Positions 48,226-60,319 of a DNA stretch of 64,000 bases are shown in pieces; the first letter of the stretch is position 1, and every line of letters starts with the position of its first letter. The translations under genes and the position numbers were made by a program. The stretch is from Miscanthus floridulus (Eukaryota; Streptophyta; Magnoliopsida; Poales; Poaceae): NCBI RefSeq assembly GCF_019320115.1, contig NC_089589.1, forward strand, positions 19,159,641 through 19,223,640. Direction: 5' to 3'. The notes below the pieces were generated by a model. That model was given only the letters and a program-made list of their open reading frames with translations, did not search any database and had not been told where the DNA came from.

Positions 48226-49269
48226 CATAGTTTTTACGGCGGCATGGCGAGACGCGGCGACCCACCACCTTCACACCTTTACAGCGTCTATGGCGCGCGG
48301 CGTGGCAACGCCATATACACATCGGCGTGGCGAATACATACATTATAGTCTAGGATGTTAGGAAATTATATTGACAAATGGTAATGCAAATGTAGCTTAA
48401 AAGGTATAGTCTACAATATTAGCAAATCAAAATAGCAATGTAAATGTAGCACAAAAGACATAGAACACAAATGTAGAAAAGGAAAACTGGACTCAAATCA
48501 TCACTGTTCCTTCAGCCCGACCAAGAAATCGGCCCGGCCTGCCTTGCACGCGCGCGCGCGGCTCCCTCCCAGGCCGCAACCTAGGCCTGGGCCGGGAAAG
48601 CGGCTCGCCTGCTCGTGCCCGCCTGGGCCGGTCTCCGGCCCGTGGATTCTGCGCTGTCGATGCAGATCGGACGGCCGAGCAAGCGCTTTGGAGGATCAAA
48701 AACGTCGACACAGCGCCGGCTCCCAAAACCCTAGCTCACTTCTCTTCGCCCTTTCTCTCTCAGTCCAGCGAGCGACAAAGCGCAGCCGAGAGCTCACAGT
48801 AGACGCGACGCGGGGATGGCGGCTCCGCCGTGGCACCCCTCGCCGGCGCACGCGTGCGGCCGGAGCCGCGCGCGGCACCGTCGAGCGGCACCACGGTGGT
48901 GCCCTTTGGCCCGAGCCTGAGGCGGAGATCCAGGCGGGCGCTGAAGCTTGAGGGCCGGCGCCTCGGGAGATCCAGGCGGCCGACGGCGGCGGCGGCTCGG
49001 AGGGCTGCTTGCGGTTGCGTCTCGGGCTCGGTCTCGGAGGGCTCCAATCGGCCACTCGGCCTATACAGGTACCCTCACGGCCTCACCCTCACCCTCACCG
49101 TCTATTGCGCCCGCCACAGGACGCCAAATCGGCGCCACGGGGACGCCACGGCGCTATGGCGGACGCCATACACGCCGGAGCCGTGGCGTCGCCGTGGCGA
49201 GAGCCAGAAAAACGCCACGGCGATATGGCGACGATATGGCGTCGGTATAACGACGCCTTAACAACTATG
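48226..49269. mobile_element. Non-autonomous hAT element (1044 bp)
   Basis: Inverted termini CATAGTTTTTACGGCG and, inverted from the right end, CATAGTTGTTAAGGCG. Perfect 8 bp duplication GTCTCGGG at 48218-48225 and 49270-49277. Subterminal 'ggcgtggcg / cgccacggc' words repeat at both ends. The interior (about 48500-49080) is GC-rich and includes 'aaaaccctag' followed by TC-rich sequence that looks like a captured promoter or 5' leader. No transposase. It lies about 110 bp beyond the stop codon of the LHW-like gene, so probably in or near its 3' UTR. Confidence 0.88.
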
Positions 49270-49380
49270 GTCTCGGGAAAGCAGGTGGTGCACTGGCATA
49301 TTGGTGATGCTAGTCATGGCAGAAGTTAGCTGAGCTCCTGCTCTTAGCACTTGGAAGATGCTTGAGGGTTTGCTCTAGTC

Positions 49381-52300
49381 TCATTGGATGCGGCCTGTTG
49401 CTGGGATGACAGGTTGGCACACCAAACCAAGAGGCATGTTCATGTTGTTTGCGTTCTCTGCCACTCCACTGCCGTCACAATTTGGCTCCAATAAGCGCAC
49501 TAGTGACAGAAAGATTTCCATTCTGGTTACGTCCCGGTTTGCCTGCACCAACAGCCTCAATCAGTAAGGAAATTGACAAATCAGCAGTAGTATTCATCAA
49601 CATCATCTCATTACTTTGGATTTCCATTCGGGTTACTGTTTATTAATTTCGATTTTGAACCGAAAGAATCCTAATTATCAAATTTAGCTGTATTACCTCA
49701 ACAGTAAATCGTGCCCAGATTTTACTTTTGCGCATTTCCATCACACCCCTCAAGATAGTCAATCCAAGTCCTTTGATGAAATCAGCTATCTCCAAGATGA
49801 TTCCTCTATCCTCGCAAAGCATCTGCAGAGGCAACCAAGTCATCACAATTACATGTGGTCTAGGAGAAACATTGTACCATAAGCAATAAGTAGTAGAATA
49901 GTCATTACCTCCACAAGCATCTGACGAGGTCGGTCAAGATCCTCAACAATGATTGGACATGTCATAGACTGAGAGCCGACATCGAAAGCCCAGGTTGCTC
50001 CACCTTCGAAGTAGTCTTTCCAAAGGGGGCCATTTTCACTACCAAGTATCTGGTTCAAGAAGACTCTTTGTATTAAGGACATTTTCCAACTATGGAGGAT
50101 TAAGTAAAATATTTTGAGATTCCCCCTCGTCAGGTAAGCTATATCATCACTATCTTATCTTAGACATATCATAACCCAAAAGGCCAAAACTAAGACTGTA
50201 AAGAATGTGCATACCTTAGACTCAGTAGAGTCCTTGAGCTTGTCTGCATTCTTCGTCACACTTTGTAAGAAAAGCATGTGCTTAACTGTCTTCTCCAACA
50301 AACCATCAATGCTACACTATTGACATAAATTTGCAATTGTTAGTACACTATCGCCGATAGTTTGTAGATAAGATATATGATTCAAACTCTCAAATTATCA
50401 TCAGAGAATTCATGCAAGAGCATACCTTTGCTCCATTCGGTACAAACTCACGCAGCTCTCTAATACGGTCCTGTATCAGTTGCCGGTCCTTAGGTCGTGG
50501 CTTAGGACTTTCTCCTTCTCGAGATCTCTTGCGATTTGCCTTGCTTAGCGTATCAAGACCTTTGCTATTAGAAGCCGAAGCACTTTCACATTTCATGTTC
50601 TGACCGCTCTCAATCCAAAGACGTATCTGAGATTTGTGCATTCCATTATTTTGGGAAAGACAACCCTCCTCAGATTTATCAAAGAGACATGGCTGTTTAA
50701 CAAACTGTGCCAATTCGTGCTTAATTAGCATGGAAGGAACGCCGGAGGACTCACATTTCTTCAAGTCTGCTGAACCAAGATGAGATGTGCTAGGAACATC
50801 CGTCAATGCAGTCTTGCAAGAAGCACTATCATCAGTACACTGTTTACCACTTGGATTGACATTTGAGATGACAGCATCCAATAGCTGATCAGTATCAGTT
50901 AGTGATAAGATACCAGAATAGTGAAGCTCATTGTCTAGTGAACTGAAAAGGGGTGAGCTAGTGAGATATATTGATGATTCAGGGACATCTCTATCTGAAT
51001 TCTGAGACTCTGTACCACTCCAGGTGACCAAATCAGCACCAACATTGTGGGAGAACTGATGAAATTCAGAACCAAACATATCAAACAAGTCATTATCTGC
51101 AGCAAGCTCCACGAGCAACGAGGAAGCTCTCTCAATGGGCATTCCTGTCTCACATCCATCCCTGTTCTTCATTCTCTGCGTGCTGACATTAGCACTTGGA
51201 TCACTAAATCTATTAATCTTTTGGTCTTGTCGGACATTGTTTGACCTACTCAATAGATTCTCTTGGTCCATGTTGAAACTGTTAGAAACCTGACCATCAG
51301 ATTCAGAAGTTCGAACTGAAGGAGTTTGAAATGGCCTACTTTCAGGGTTCTCCATTTTCTTAGCCAATTCAGAAGATTGGGGAACCTTGAACGGAACTAG
51401 AGACTGTTTCTGCTGCAATGTTCCTGATGTGTGGTCCAATATTTGACTCGATACACTGGTAGATAAGTTGGCTCTGCTTGCTCTGGCACCTACAGGGAGA
51501 AAATCAAAATTCCCAGGACCATTTAAATCATTGGATACCACATATCTTCCATGATGCATATTCATGTTTGTATTTTCACAGACAGAAGAGTCCTGGCGCA
51601 CAAGGGATTTTAATATGATATCTCTTGCCATTGCCAAATCTGCTGATGAATGTGCATTATTATTCAACTGTAACTGCCCAATGTTGTTCATCAAGAGTGA
51701 CTGATTTTTAACTGATGTCAATCTTGGGGAGGTCAAACTTGAGTTCATACCAACACTCCGTAAATTTCTTCCAAATTGGCTCTCGCGGAAGGATGCTTGT
51801 TGTATAAACCGAAGATCAGGCTCAGCATAGACAGTGTGCTCTCTAACAGGGTGACCATTCTGTTGCACAACCTTAAGCAAAGATGCATTCAGCAATGCAT
51901 GTGGCGGTGTGCTAGTTGACACAGTTGCAGTATCAGGACGTGACTGACCATGCTGACTTGAACCAGTTCTTAGATGAAGCAGATACAGCCATGCCTGAAC
52001 GGTTGTTTAGCTGAGAACACAACTTCTTTGCAAACATCACAAAATTTGTGTTTTCCATAACCTGCCATAAATCAGCTGATTATTTCAACTTTCAAATATT
52101 TAGAGAGCAAGCAAGAAAACCCTACTACCAACCATCACAGGGAAGTTGAAACAATGATTTCGAGATCTTTTATGTTCTTCGCAACAATTTCCAGCACTAA
52201 GCACAACAAAGGATACAATGTATAGTGGGAAATTTTTATGTGCCAAGGTTTCTAGATGCTCCATCATGAATGAGGATACGAGAGATGTATGTTATGAATT

Positions 52301-54099
52301 TCACCATGAATTTGCAATGGACATTCCAAAATTTGCAGTAGCAAAGATAGGTTTTCAGATTTGGAGCAGCATGGCCCAAACATCATGTCTTGTAGTTTCC
52401 ATATCCAAAATTTTGAATGACATGTACTCGTTCAGCAATGCACTATTGTTTTCTTTTCCACCTTCCACAACCTGAGAATTATTTTTCTGGAGCCTAGTGT
52501 GATAGTTATATTCTCTACTTCTCTAGCATGATCTAGAGCTTTGTGGCCTTACCAAACCAGTAGAGCCTAATTGTAGTAGGACACCCCGTGGCAGCACAGG
52601 AATGATCGCAATAGTCTGCACAGCAAAAGTTCAGAATGAGGTCCAGAAGCACATGGCCACTACATACTTTTTACCATTTCAGTTCTACCCACCTGAATGC
52701 CAACCCTGAACTGATTGTTCATCTCAGCAGCAACCTATGAAAATGGAAACATGGTGTAAAATCCTGAAAAGCAGTTAAGAAAACACAAAACCCAATTGGA
52801 CAGAAGATAGTTAAAAGATCTTCACATAAGTGACTTGGTCCAGTCTAGTAGTCAAAAGACAAACTTGGTGTAAGATCTTCTTTTTTTTCACATTCATAAT
52901 TTACAACAGGTGCTTGCGTCATTTGCCACTATTTTTGGTGCAGTGTGAGCAGACCAAAATTAAAGCAGCTCGCTAGCTGACAAAAGTTGAAGGACTGAAG
53001 AAGGCTATACTACCCCACAGTGCTTTAAATGAGGTGGCAGCAAAATGGAACCAGACAAAACTGAACTGGGTTCGCATTTATTTCACTGGAGAATCGACGC
53101 CCTGCAGGCGCTGCCTGGCCCAGGCGTGTTTCCCAGAGCTCCATCCAAACTAGCCCTCAGTACTGGCCGTACCTCGGAGGAGAGCCCGTGACCATTGGCA
53201 GTACCGTGGACGATCCATTGGTGATTACCACTGAACGCGGCACGGCCTACGGTCCTGCCAAAACAAAACACAGGGTATAGCCGCCATGAATCCGATAATC
53301 CAAGAGCAACCAAACCAGGAGTAAGAAGATGGAGTGGCCAAACCAAGAAGGTGAAGATTCTGTCGAACCAAAAAATGCGGGGAGGAGTAAATAAGAGAAA
53401 GAAATGGCTGCGGTTGCTTTTGCTTACCCTTGTCCGACGACATGAACCTGCGACGCCATAACGTTGTTAACAAGCGAGCAGATGGTGTCAGCAGCAGGAA
53501 CAGAGCACCCGGCGGCGTCGCTGGGCAGAGATTCAGAAGGCTCAGATCCGACAGGGCATGACGTGTGGCCACAGTAGCCGTCCTCCCGCACCAAATGCCT
53601 GCGCATTTCCAAGGGGAAAATGAGATTGAGAGGGAGGAAACACACCGGTGACAGGAAAATGAGCCGCAGTAGCTAAGCTCAGAGGCAGAGCCCCCCAACT
53701 ATTCAACCTTAGGAATCTGAAATTTGCAGGAAATTGTTCGATTTTGAGCTCAGATATTCCCATCTTCGAAACTTCGAGCTTGCATAACAGAGTAGCAACG
53801 AAAACTTGACGCTTGGAAAAAGAATGACTGAATGAGCACAAAGACCCCAAAAAACCTTTCTTACGAGGACGACCAGGAGGACACCAACGAAGAAAAATGA
53901 GCACAATGACAAAAAGCTTAGATTTTTACAAGATTCAGCAGGAGCACAATGGCAAAAAGCTTAAACACCAAAGAAAATCTGAGGAAACAGTGGAGGCGGC
54001 GGCTTACACGGGGTCGGCGGCGCCGATGGCCTTCCAGAAGACGGCGTAGGACCACCCGATCTCCTCGCACAGCCGTCGCAGCGCGTCCCCGACCGCCAT
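49381..54099 (-). CDS. LHW-like bHLH transcription factor, ten exons
   Basis: Exons on the minus strand: 54099-54008, 53598-53428, 53254-53173, 52734-52693, 52615-52553, 52061-50426, 50316-50215, 50049-49909, 49822-49697, 49542-49381 (stop TGA at the end). All junctions are GT-AG with matching phases. The N-terminal MYC_N-like region starts MAVGDALRRLCEEIGWSYAV and continues HLVREDGYCGHTSCP and TVGRAAFSGNHQWIVHG. The large exon holds an unstructured middle. The bHLH region reads PKPRPKDRQLIQDRIRELRE / FVPNGAKCSIDGLLEKTVKH. The C-terminus has the ACT-like ARFTVEANRDVTRMEIF. Length about 871 residues, as expected for the LONESOME HIGHWAY group, which acts with TMO5-type bHLHs in vascular development. 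The large exon is one base too long: the frame shifts at about 51965. Gene is otherwise intact. Confidence 0.9.
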
Positions 54100-55555
54100 A
54101 TCCGTTTCCCCCCTTCCTCCAGCCGCTCCGCTAGAACCAGAACCCCGGCGCCCCTCCGTGCCAAAACCCTAGCCCCGACTCGGGCTGCGAGAGAGACCGC
54201 GTCCAGGCGCTCGCTCTAGGCGCCGCGGCAGCTGGCGCGCCCGGCCTGCTTCGCGCGGAGACCGCCGCCCCTCCACGCCGCCGCCTCCGGAGCACCTACG
54301 CCTCCCCTCGCCGCCGGGGCACGGGCAGCAGCCATCAATCACAGGGCGGGGCCAGTGGTCAGCGCCTTTGCCGCGCGGGGGTCGTCCCCCTCCTCGGGAA
54401 TACAAGACGAGCGCCTCTCACAATCGGTGGCGGCGGCGCCTGCGACGGCAGCCACGGCGGCTGCGGCGCGCGCTCCTCTCGGATTCAGCCTTGTCGCTAG
54501 CTGCTGCCGCCACTGGGACTGGCGGGTGCTCTAGCTCTCAGCTGACGGCGGCTCAGCCTCGCTGCTGCTGGCTTCTCTCCACTCTCTATGGTCTGCTATG
54601 CTGCCTCTCCTTGCTTTTGTGGTGGTGTCACTGTTGTGTGTCTCGCTCGCTTTCGTCCTCCTTGCTGCTTTGTTTATTTGCCTTCCTTTTTTCTCCTCCC
54701 CCCCGCCCTTTTTTTCTGCCTTAGCGGCTCCCGAGACATCCATCATTCCGTCCACAAAGGGCAAAATGGGAAATTACTTTAGCTGCCCAGCAAATCCATG
54801 TTTTTGATGACCATAGTCTCTTTTTTTTCCCTCTCGTAGATGGCTAATCCATGAAAAAAAATCAATATAAATAAAACATAGAAAAAATTGGTAACCGGAG
54901 TTTATATCAACTAGAATATACATTACAGATTATATATATGATTATTATGTTAAAAGGGACAGAAACTACAAAGATAAAAAAATTTAATTGGATGCACAGA
55001 GTGGGTCCTAAAATTTTCACAAACTTCTAAACTCGTGTCTCTTAAAATTGTAGCCCCTTAAGAAAACGGCTTAATCAACTTAGTTTAAAAAATCATTAAT
55101 TAGAGTCCACAGATTTGATCATTTCTAGATAAAAGATGTCATTATTTTTTAATGTAGGGAGTAATCAACAGTTGCACCCTTATTCGTGAGACCTTTTGGA
55201 GTTGTCACACTCTGGTTGCATATTAGCTAATGTCACTTTTTGCCGTCTTTTTGTCTTACATTAACCCAAGGCATCAGCATCACGTTAGTTGCCCTTATCT
55301 TGCAGTAAACAAGAACAACAGCTGGAAAATCAAGATCACTGTCCCCCTTTCATTCTTGTTCATTTATCTCCAATGCCATTGCCATTTTAATTTCCACCTG
55401 TCACAACTTTGTGCAAAGCTTTACACCAGTACAACTGCTAAAAGTTGCTTCAAACAAGACAATATCTGGATAATATAAACAAGAAAAAAGCAGCACAATT
55501 GGAATATGACATGTGTCAGAAACACAAAACTAGAGTATTGCTAGTTGCTTCGTGA

Positions 55556-55612
<57 letters not shown>

Positions 55613-55737
55613 CACACACGCACACACACTCCTACTACATAGTTGTACACATTCTGATCTACACCCTCATCATACTGAGGAGCATTAGCAATGATGACTA
55701 TATGGACCTTCAGAAAGGCGTTCTTGGAGTGCAAATT
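54100..55737. other. Upstream region of the LHW-like gene and intergenic DNA
   Basis: 54100-54760 is GC-rich and then pyrimidine-rich, typical of a grass promoter and 5' leader; the overlapping open frames there differ in every phase and lack domains. 54800-55550 is AT-rich with nothing recognised. Confidence 0.5.
55554..55630. repeat. (TA)n / (CA)n microsatellite
   Basis: Long run of ta/at dinucleotides followed by cacacacgcacacacac. It causes accidental ORFs of Tyr-Ile repeats. Confidence 0.95.
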
Positions 55738-55759
55738 CACTACCGGAAACAGTGACTTT

Positions 55760-56440
55760 ATCGTGTGCCACAGGCATTCCGCAAAGCCCACAAAACACTT
55801 GGCAAAGGATTTGTCGAGTGTAACACTCGATAAACAGCACACGGCATCTACAGTGCCGTCAAACGTCTCTTTGCCGAGTGTTTTTCTATTGGGCACTCGG
55901 AAAATACTTTGCCGAGAGCTGAAACCGACGCTCGGCGAAAAAAGTAACGCGACGGCGCGGAGACGGTCACGGCACGTTTGCCGAGTGTCCCGGACCTGAC
56001 ACTCGGCAAACCTGCCATCTTTGTCGAGTGTCAAATCCCGGGCACTCAGGAAACCTGCCTTCTTTGCCGAGTGTCAAATACTGGACACTCGGCAAAGACT
56101 GGCCCAGAACATACAAATGTTGGCTTCTTTGCCGAGTGTCCAGTATCTGACACTCGACAAATATGCCTTCTTTGCTGAGTGTCAAATCACGGCACTCGGC
56201 AAATCTGCCATCTTTGCCGAGTGTTAAATACCAGACACTCGGCAAAGACTGGCCCAGAACGTACAAATGTTGGCTTCTTTGCCGAGTGTCACAGCGCAGA
56301 CACTCGGCAAAGAAGCCATTTTAGCCTCAGAATGCACAGATTTTGGCCATGTGTCCTCTTTGCCGAGTGTTTTTACCCTGGCACTCGGCAAAATGCCCCT
56401 TTGCCGAGTGTAACACTCGGCAAAGCGACCATATATTCCC
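55760..56440. repeat. Subterminal repeats of the CACTA element, left
   Basis: At least ten copies of TTTGCCGAGTGT or its inverse, many paired as short palindromes ('gccgagtgtaacactcggc' near 56402). A longer unit with 'ggcccagaacatacaaatgttggcttc' occurs twice (about 56100 and 56250). Such arrays bind the TnpA-type protein in CACTA elements. Confidence 0.9.
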
Positions 56441-57270
56441 TGTTTTTATTGTTCGGTCACGTATAACGTACCCCACTTAAATAAACATTACATGCATCAC
56501 ATATAGTTCACAATAAGCATCACAGGCAGTTCATATAGATATATCAACAACACATAAATGCAAATAAACTTCAGAATCACTAGTAGGTTCATTCACAACC
56601 ATAAATAGTCACAAGTAGTCATAGGTAATCCACAAATGCAAATGCAAATAAAATCACAAGTAGCCACTTAGGCCACGAGTTCCACTGCGACCACACTGGG
56701 TCATGAGGCTCATTTGATGCCGTCGATTGATTCTGCACAAAGGAGAAGAGATTGCATGTGTGAGACAAGATTGAACAACACGTATGGTCTCTCCGCTGCC
56801 TAACTAGTATAACCCTTGCAACTATCAGCAATATCTTTTTAGTTGCATTGTGCTCTAGTATGATTGCTTAAGTACTAGTTGGTAACAAACATATAGCATT
56901 AGTCACTAAGTTTCTAGTGTCTGGGCATTTAAGATTGATTCTGTATAAACTAAATACGGTGATTATAAGGTTGTAAAGTGACTCACAGTTCCTGAAACAG
57001 TATTTGGAGCAGGTTGAGGAGGAGGGATTGGCATCGATGGCGGAGGTTGACCGATTGCAGCATAAACACCCTCATATATTCAAACATCTGCAGCCACTCT
57101 GCCTCCATCCTCTGCCACTCTGCCTCCGCCCTCTGCCTCTGTCTTCGCCTCTAGCTCCTCCCGGCGCCTCGTTTCTTGTTCCAGCTGAGCCTACAATATG
57201 TCATCCCAATGTTACAATGCAATGCAAAAGTATGTAAAAATCAATGAACGATGAATAAAACAGAAATAAC

Positions 57271-57934
57271 CTAGAGTGCGTTCATCTGGAACCGTGTAGA
57301 GTCCGGCCGTGGGCGTATCGTCGGGCTGGAACGAGTGCTCCGTGCTCGAATCTGGGAGAGAGTGGGAGTACTGGCCGTGTCGATTGTGCCGTCGCCAATC
57401 CAGAACCGGCCATGCTTCTTGCCTCCTCCCGCCCTTATGACCAGTTCTCCATCAAGGTCATGGGCGCTCGGATCGTACTCTGGGCCATGGACCACCCTTG
57501 CCATTGATGTGTATCCATCGAGGCGGCTGTGGATGGACTCGTTGCTGTACGCCGAGGGTGGGTCCTCCGGGTTGTAGGCGACGTCGGCCATCGCCTTGCC
57601 TTTGTGGGCCAAAGCATATGCCATAAGCTGGGAGCAAGGCTCGCCACCATGTGCCGTCGACTGCAAAAAAAAGCAATATGATTTGAAATTATGCAGAGTT
57701 GAGCGTTAGAATAAAGAAATGAATTCGCGTACCATTCTTGCAAAGATGTTTACCCATGACCACCTTTGTTTGTCGACGCGTGTTTGCACAAATGCTGCAG
57801 GGACACCAAGTGGCACGCGCTCCATTAACCCTTGCAAATGCTAGTTCCAAGAAAGCATCGGTCTTCTCAATCCATTCATCGGTGAACGAACCCTGACTAG
57901 AGTGGCCCGTGTACATCCACTCACGGTCATCCAT
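57271..57934 (-). pseudogene. CACTA transposase-associated protein remnant
   Basis: The minus strand starts MDDREWMYTGHSSQGSFTDE, with LELAFARVN and WCPCSICANTRRQTK, the Transpos_assoc domain with its CPCxxC pair (57689-57934). A second exon (57271-57666) has DPSAHDLDGELVIRAGGGKK then HGRFWIGDGTID, a Transposase_24-like motif. The two domains normally belong to different CACTA proteins or to the ends of a long one. Here the middle (TNP2) is missing, so this is a deletion fusion. Confidence 0.65.
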
Positions 57935-59157
57935 CCTCTAACATATCAGCAAGTAATATAAAAATCAATTGCATCTGTCTAATAGGTGAAGATAGGTCCT
58001 AATCCCACCAGAGGATGTGTAGATGGGGTTAGTTTCCATGCTCTACTCCTATCCTAGATAGAATTTCAGCAGCACCTACCCGCTGTTCTCCAAATACACG
58101 TCCTGGCATGGAGATTGTGTATCCGGAGAACAACAGGGAGATGCTGCCGAAACTCTGTCTCGGATCAAAGTAGAGCATGGAAACTAACCCCATCTACACA
58201 TCCTCGGGCTGTCCAAAAAACGTGGACAATTTAAAACAGATACGGTTATAGATATGCAAAGATCTGTATATTTCCAACCGTATCTCTTTCGAACGGGAGA
58301 CGCCTAGCTAGGTTACGTGATATACGAACATCCTATGTTTCACATCATATGGAAAGAGGGGTATAGGATACCTCACCTTGCTGTAGGGCAAAGTGACGAG
58401 TCGAGGACGGTGGGGAACCATCTTTGCAATGGCCTCTCCTGAAAAGGGAACATAATAGTGTCAATTATAAATTTTGGAGTGGACTACTAATACTAAAATA
58501 ATGCAAGCTATATCTTCTTCCTTCTTTATAGGATGAACAACCATCACTGCATTGCTGTTTCCCTGCTGCATTCAGTATAGGATTCAAATTCTGAAATACA
58601 ATGCTATGCGTCCTAAAGTACAGCCCAAGAAAGATAATTGTCTCCTACATCGTCACGTGTGCGCTTTGCCATTCGGTTTTCGTTATTTCTGTACTGCACC
58701 TTATCATTCTTTCCATCTTTGGTTCACCACCAGGTCCGGTACAGGTAAAAAATATGTTAACATTTTGCTTCGTTATCAGTCTGCATAAATTTTTTAAGCT
58801 AGGTTTTACTGGACCACAAGATATATTTAAGAAGACTGTTGCTTTATGCTATCCACTATAAAAAACACTTTTTCGCTTCATTGCCTATTTAGGAAGATTG
58901 TATTCCCTCCAGTCTAACCTGTTGACATAGCTTTTAGCCGTTCCGCTATTTCTGCCAACGAAATCCCATTACTTGATCTCGAAGCTACATTATTGTTATT
59001 AGCAGCCAATATTAGTCAGAACAGACTATTACGGTGGAATCAAATATTGTGGTGAATCTGCTCCCAGGTAGCATACTATTTGAAGACTCCCTTCGCAGAG
59101 AAATTGGCCATATGAAATAATTAGTTCCTTATAATTAAACCTGGAGTTTATTTGCAG
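57935..59157. other. Interior of the CACTA element without a recognised gene
   Basis: Around 58000-58240 two stretches repeat as an inverted pair ('ctaatcccaccagaggatgtgtagatggggttagtttccatgctctac' region against 'agagcatggaaactaaccccatctacacatcctc'), a potential stem. From about 58500 the composition changes to that of host intron and exon DNA on the plus strand, probably part of the captured gene. Confidence 0.5.
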
Positions 59158-59419
59158 ACTTGGATACAACAAATGGCAGCATATAGAACTCAGCTGTCAA
59201 AGATATTGATTTTGCCTCGGTTCACGCTTATCCTGATACCTGGTCTGTATCATTCTGTCTTCCTTAATAAATTCAGTTGTACCATGTCATTGATGCACCT
59301 TTTTTACAGGCTACCAAAGCCAAGTATGGAAGAAAAAGTCAAGTACCTTTCTGTCCGGGTTGATTCACACTTGAATGATAGTGAAAATGCTCAGTTTTTG
59401 TACAGGATTTATCTCATCT
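59158..59419 (+). pseudogene. Captured endo-1,4-beta-mannanase (GH5) gene fragment
   Basis: Exons 59158-59242 and 59310-about 59400. The first, in the frame that is not the longest ORF, ends IDFASVHAYPDTW. Its GT donor joins in phase to LPKPSMEEKVKYLSVRVDSH then LNDSENAQF, which fits the part of plant mannan endo-1,4-beta-mannosidases just before the C-terminal catalytic Glu (normally ...KKPVLFxEFG). That segment is missing, and a stop interrupts the start of the first exon (GSI then stop). Introns are retained, so it was captured as genomic DNA. Not functional as an enzyme. Confidence 0.65.
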
Positions 59420-60130
59420 AGCCATGCATCATATGACTCTCCACGGCAAAGGTTTATTTTTGTACTCATTCATCTTATTTAAATTTTTGAGACTCATTTC
59501 CTTCCTATGTACTGACATGTAAATATTCTGCAGTTGGATTTTTTTTCCCGTATAGTTTTGGACTGATGCTTCAACTAATCAGCAGGTCTATTCATCTGCA
59601 CAGATAATGTTGGCCTCAGGATACTAGCAAAATGAACGGCTTCTTTTATGGTGCTGTTGTAGACTCAGCTTCCTCTTTATGCCACCAAGGTACATTATTT
59701 GCTTTCGTGTGTGCGCTCAGATTTTTCCTATCTGTTACAAAATTCCCCATTTTAATTACCCAATGTTACTGTTCTTTGCGAGATCACATATTGGGATTCT
59801 CATGTACGCGTTCTAAAACATAGGCAACTTGCCTTTGCATTCAAACATAATTTTAGGACTGAAACCATTACTTAGTTTGTACTACCTGTTTACCAGATCC
59901 AGCTCAGTTCAATACAGCCATATTTTGCACCTGGCTACCTAATGCCAAATTATGTAACACTGCACGCTTTGAGCTTAGAAGCATTTTGGACATTGCTAGT
60001 AATATTGCTACTGTGTTTGATGCCTATGCAAAATACGGCACAAGCTATAAGCAACATTTCTATTACTTCCAGGGAACACTATCGACACACACAATCAAGT
60101 TTCTGGCATCAATTGACATTGCTAGTGATC
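59420..60130 (+). other. Probable further captured sequence
   Basis: AT-rich intron-like DNA with possible short exons (for example from about 59897, PAQFNTAIFCTWLPNAKLC). Not recognised. It ends at the G-run. Confidence 0.3.
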
Positions 60131-60164
60131 AACACAAAATTGCTGAGGGCGCACTGGGAGGAGG

Positions 60165-60222
60165 GGCTCACTGGCGGGGGGTGGGGTGGGGTGGGGTGGG
60201 GGGGGGGGGGGGGGGGGGTTGC
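60165..60222 (+). repeat. G-rich run
   Basis: Repeated GGGGT units followed by an unbroken run of more than 20 G. It could form a G-quadruplex and may be a collapsed or uncertain stretch in the assembly. Confidence 0.9.
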
Positions 60223-60319
60223 AGGGCCGCCGGCCGCCGAGGGGCCCAGCACAGAGAGAGCCCGGGCGGCCCAGCGACGGGGGCCGGGGTGGCCGCGGCG
60301 GGCTCCCCTATATGACACT

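Noticed and set aside
55516..56034. 172-residue minus-strand ORF with Tyr-Ile repeats
   Set aside because: Created by a TA microsatellite and CACTA subterminal repeats.
56000..56420. CRISPR-like array of short palindromic repeats
   Set aside because: The spacing is irregular, the repeats are in both orientations, and the array is bounded by CACTA termini in plant DNA.
59152..59421. 89-residue plus-strand ORF as a gene
   Set aside because: It reads through the intron of the mannanase fragment in the wrong frame for the first exon.
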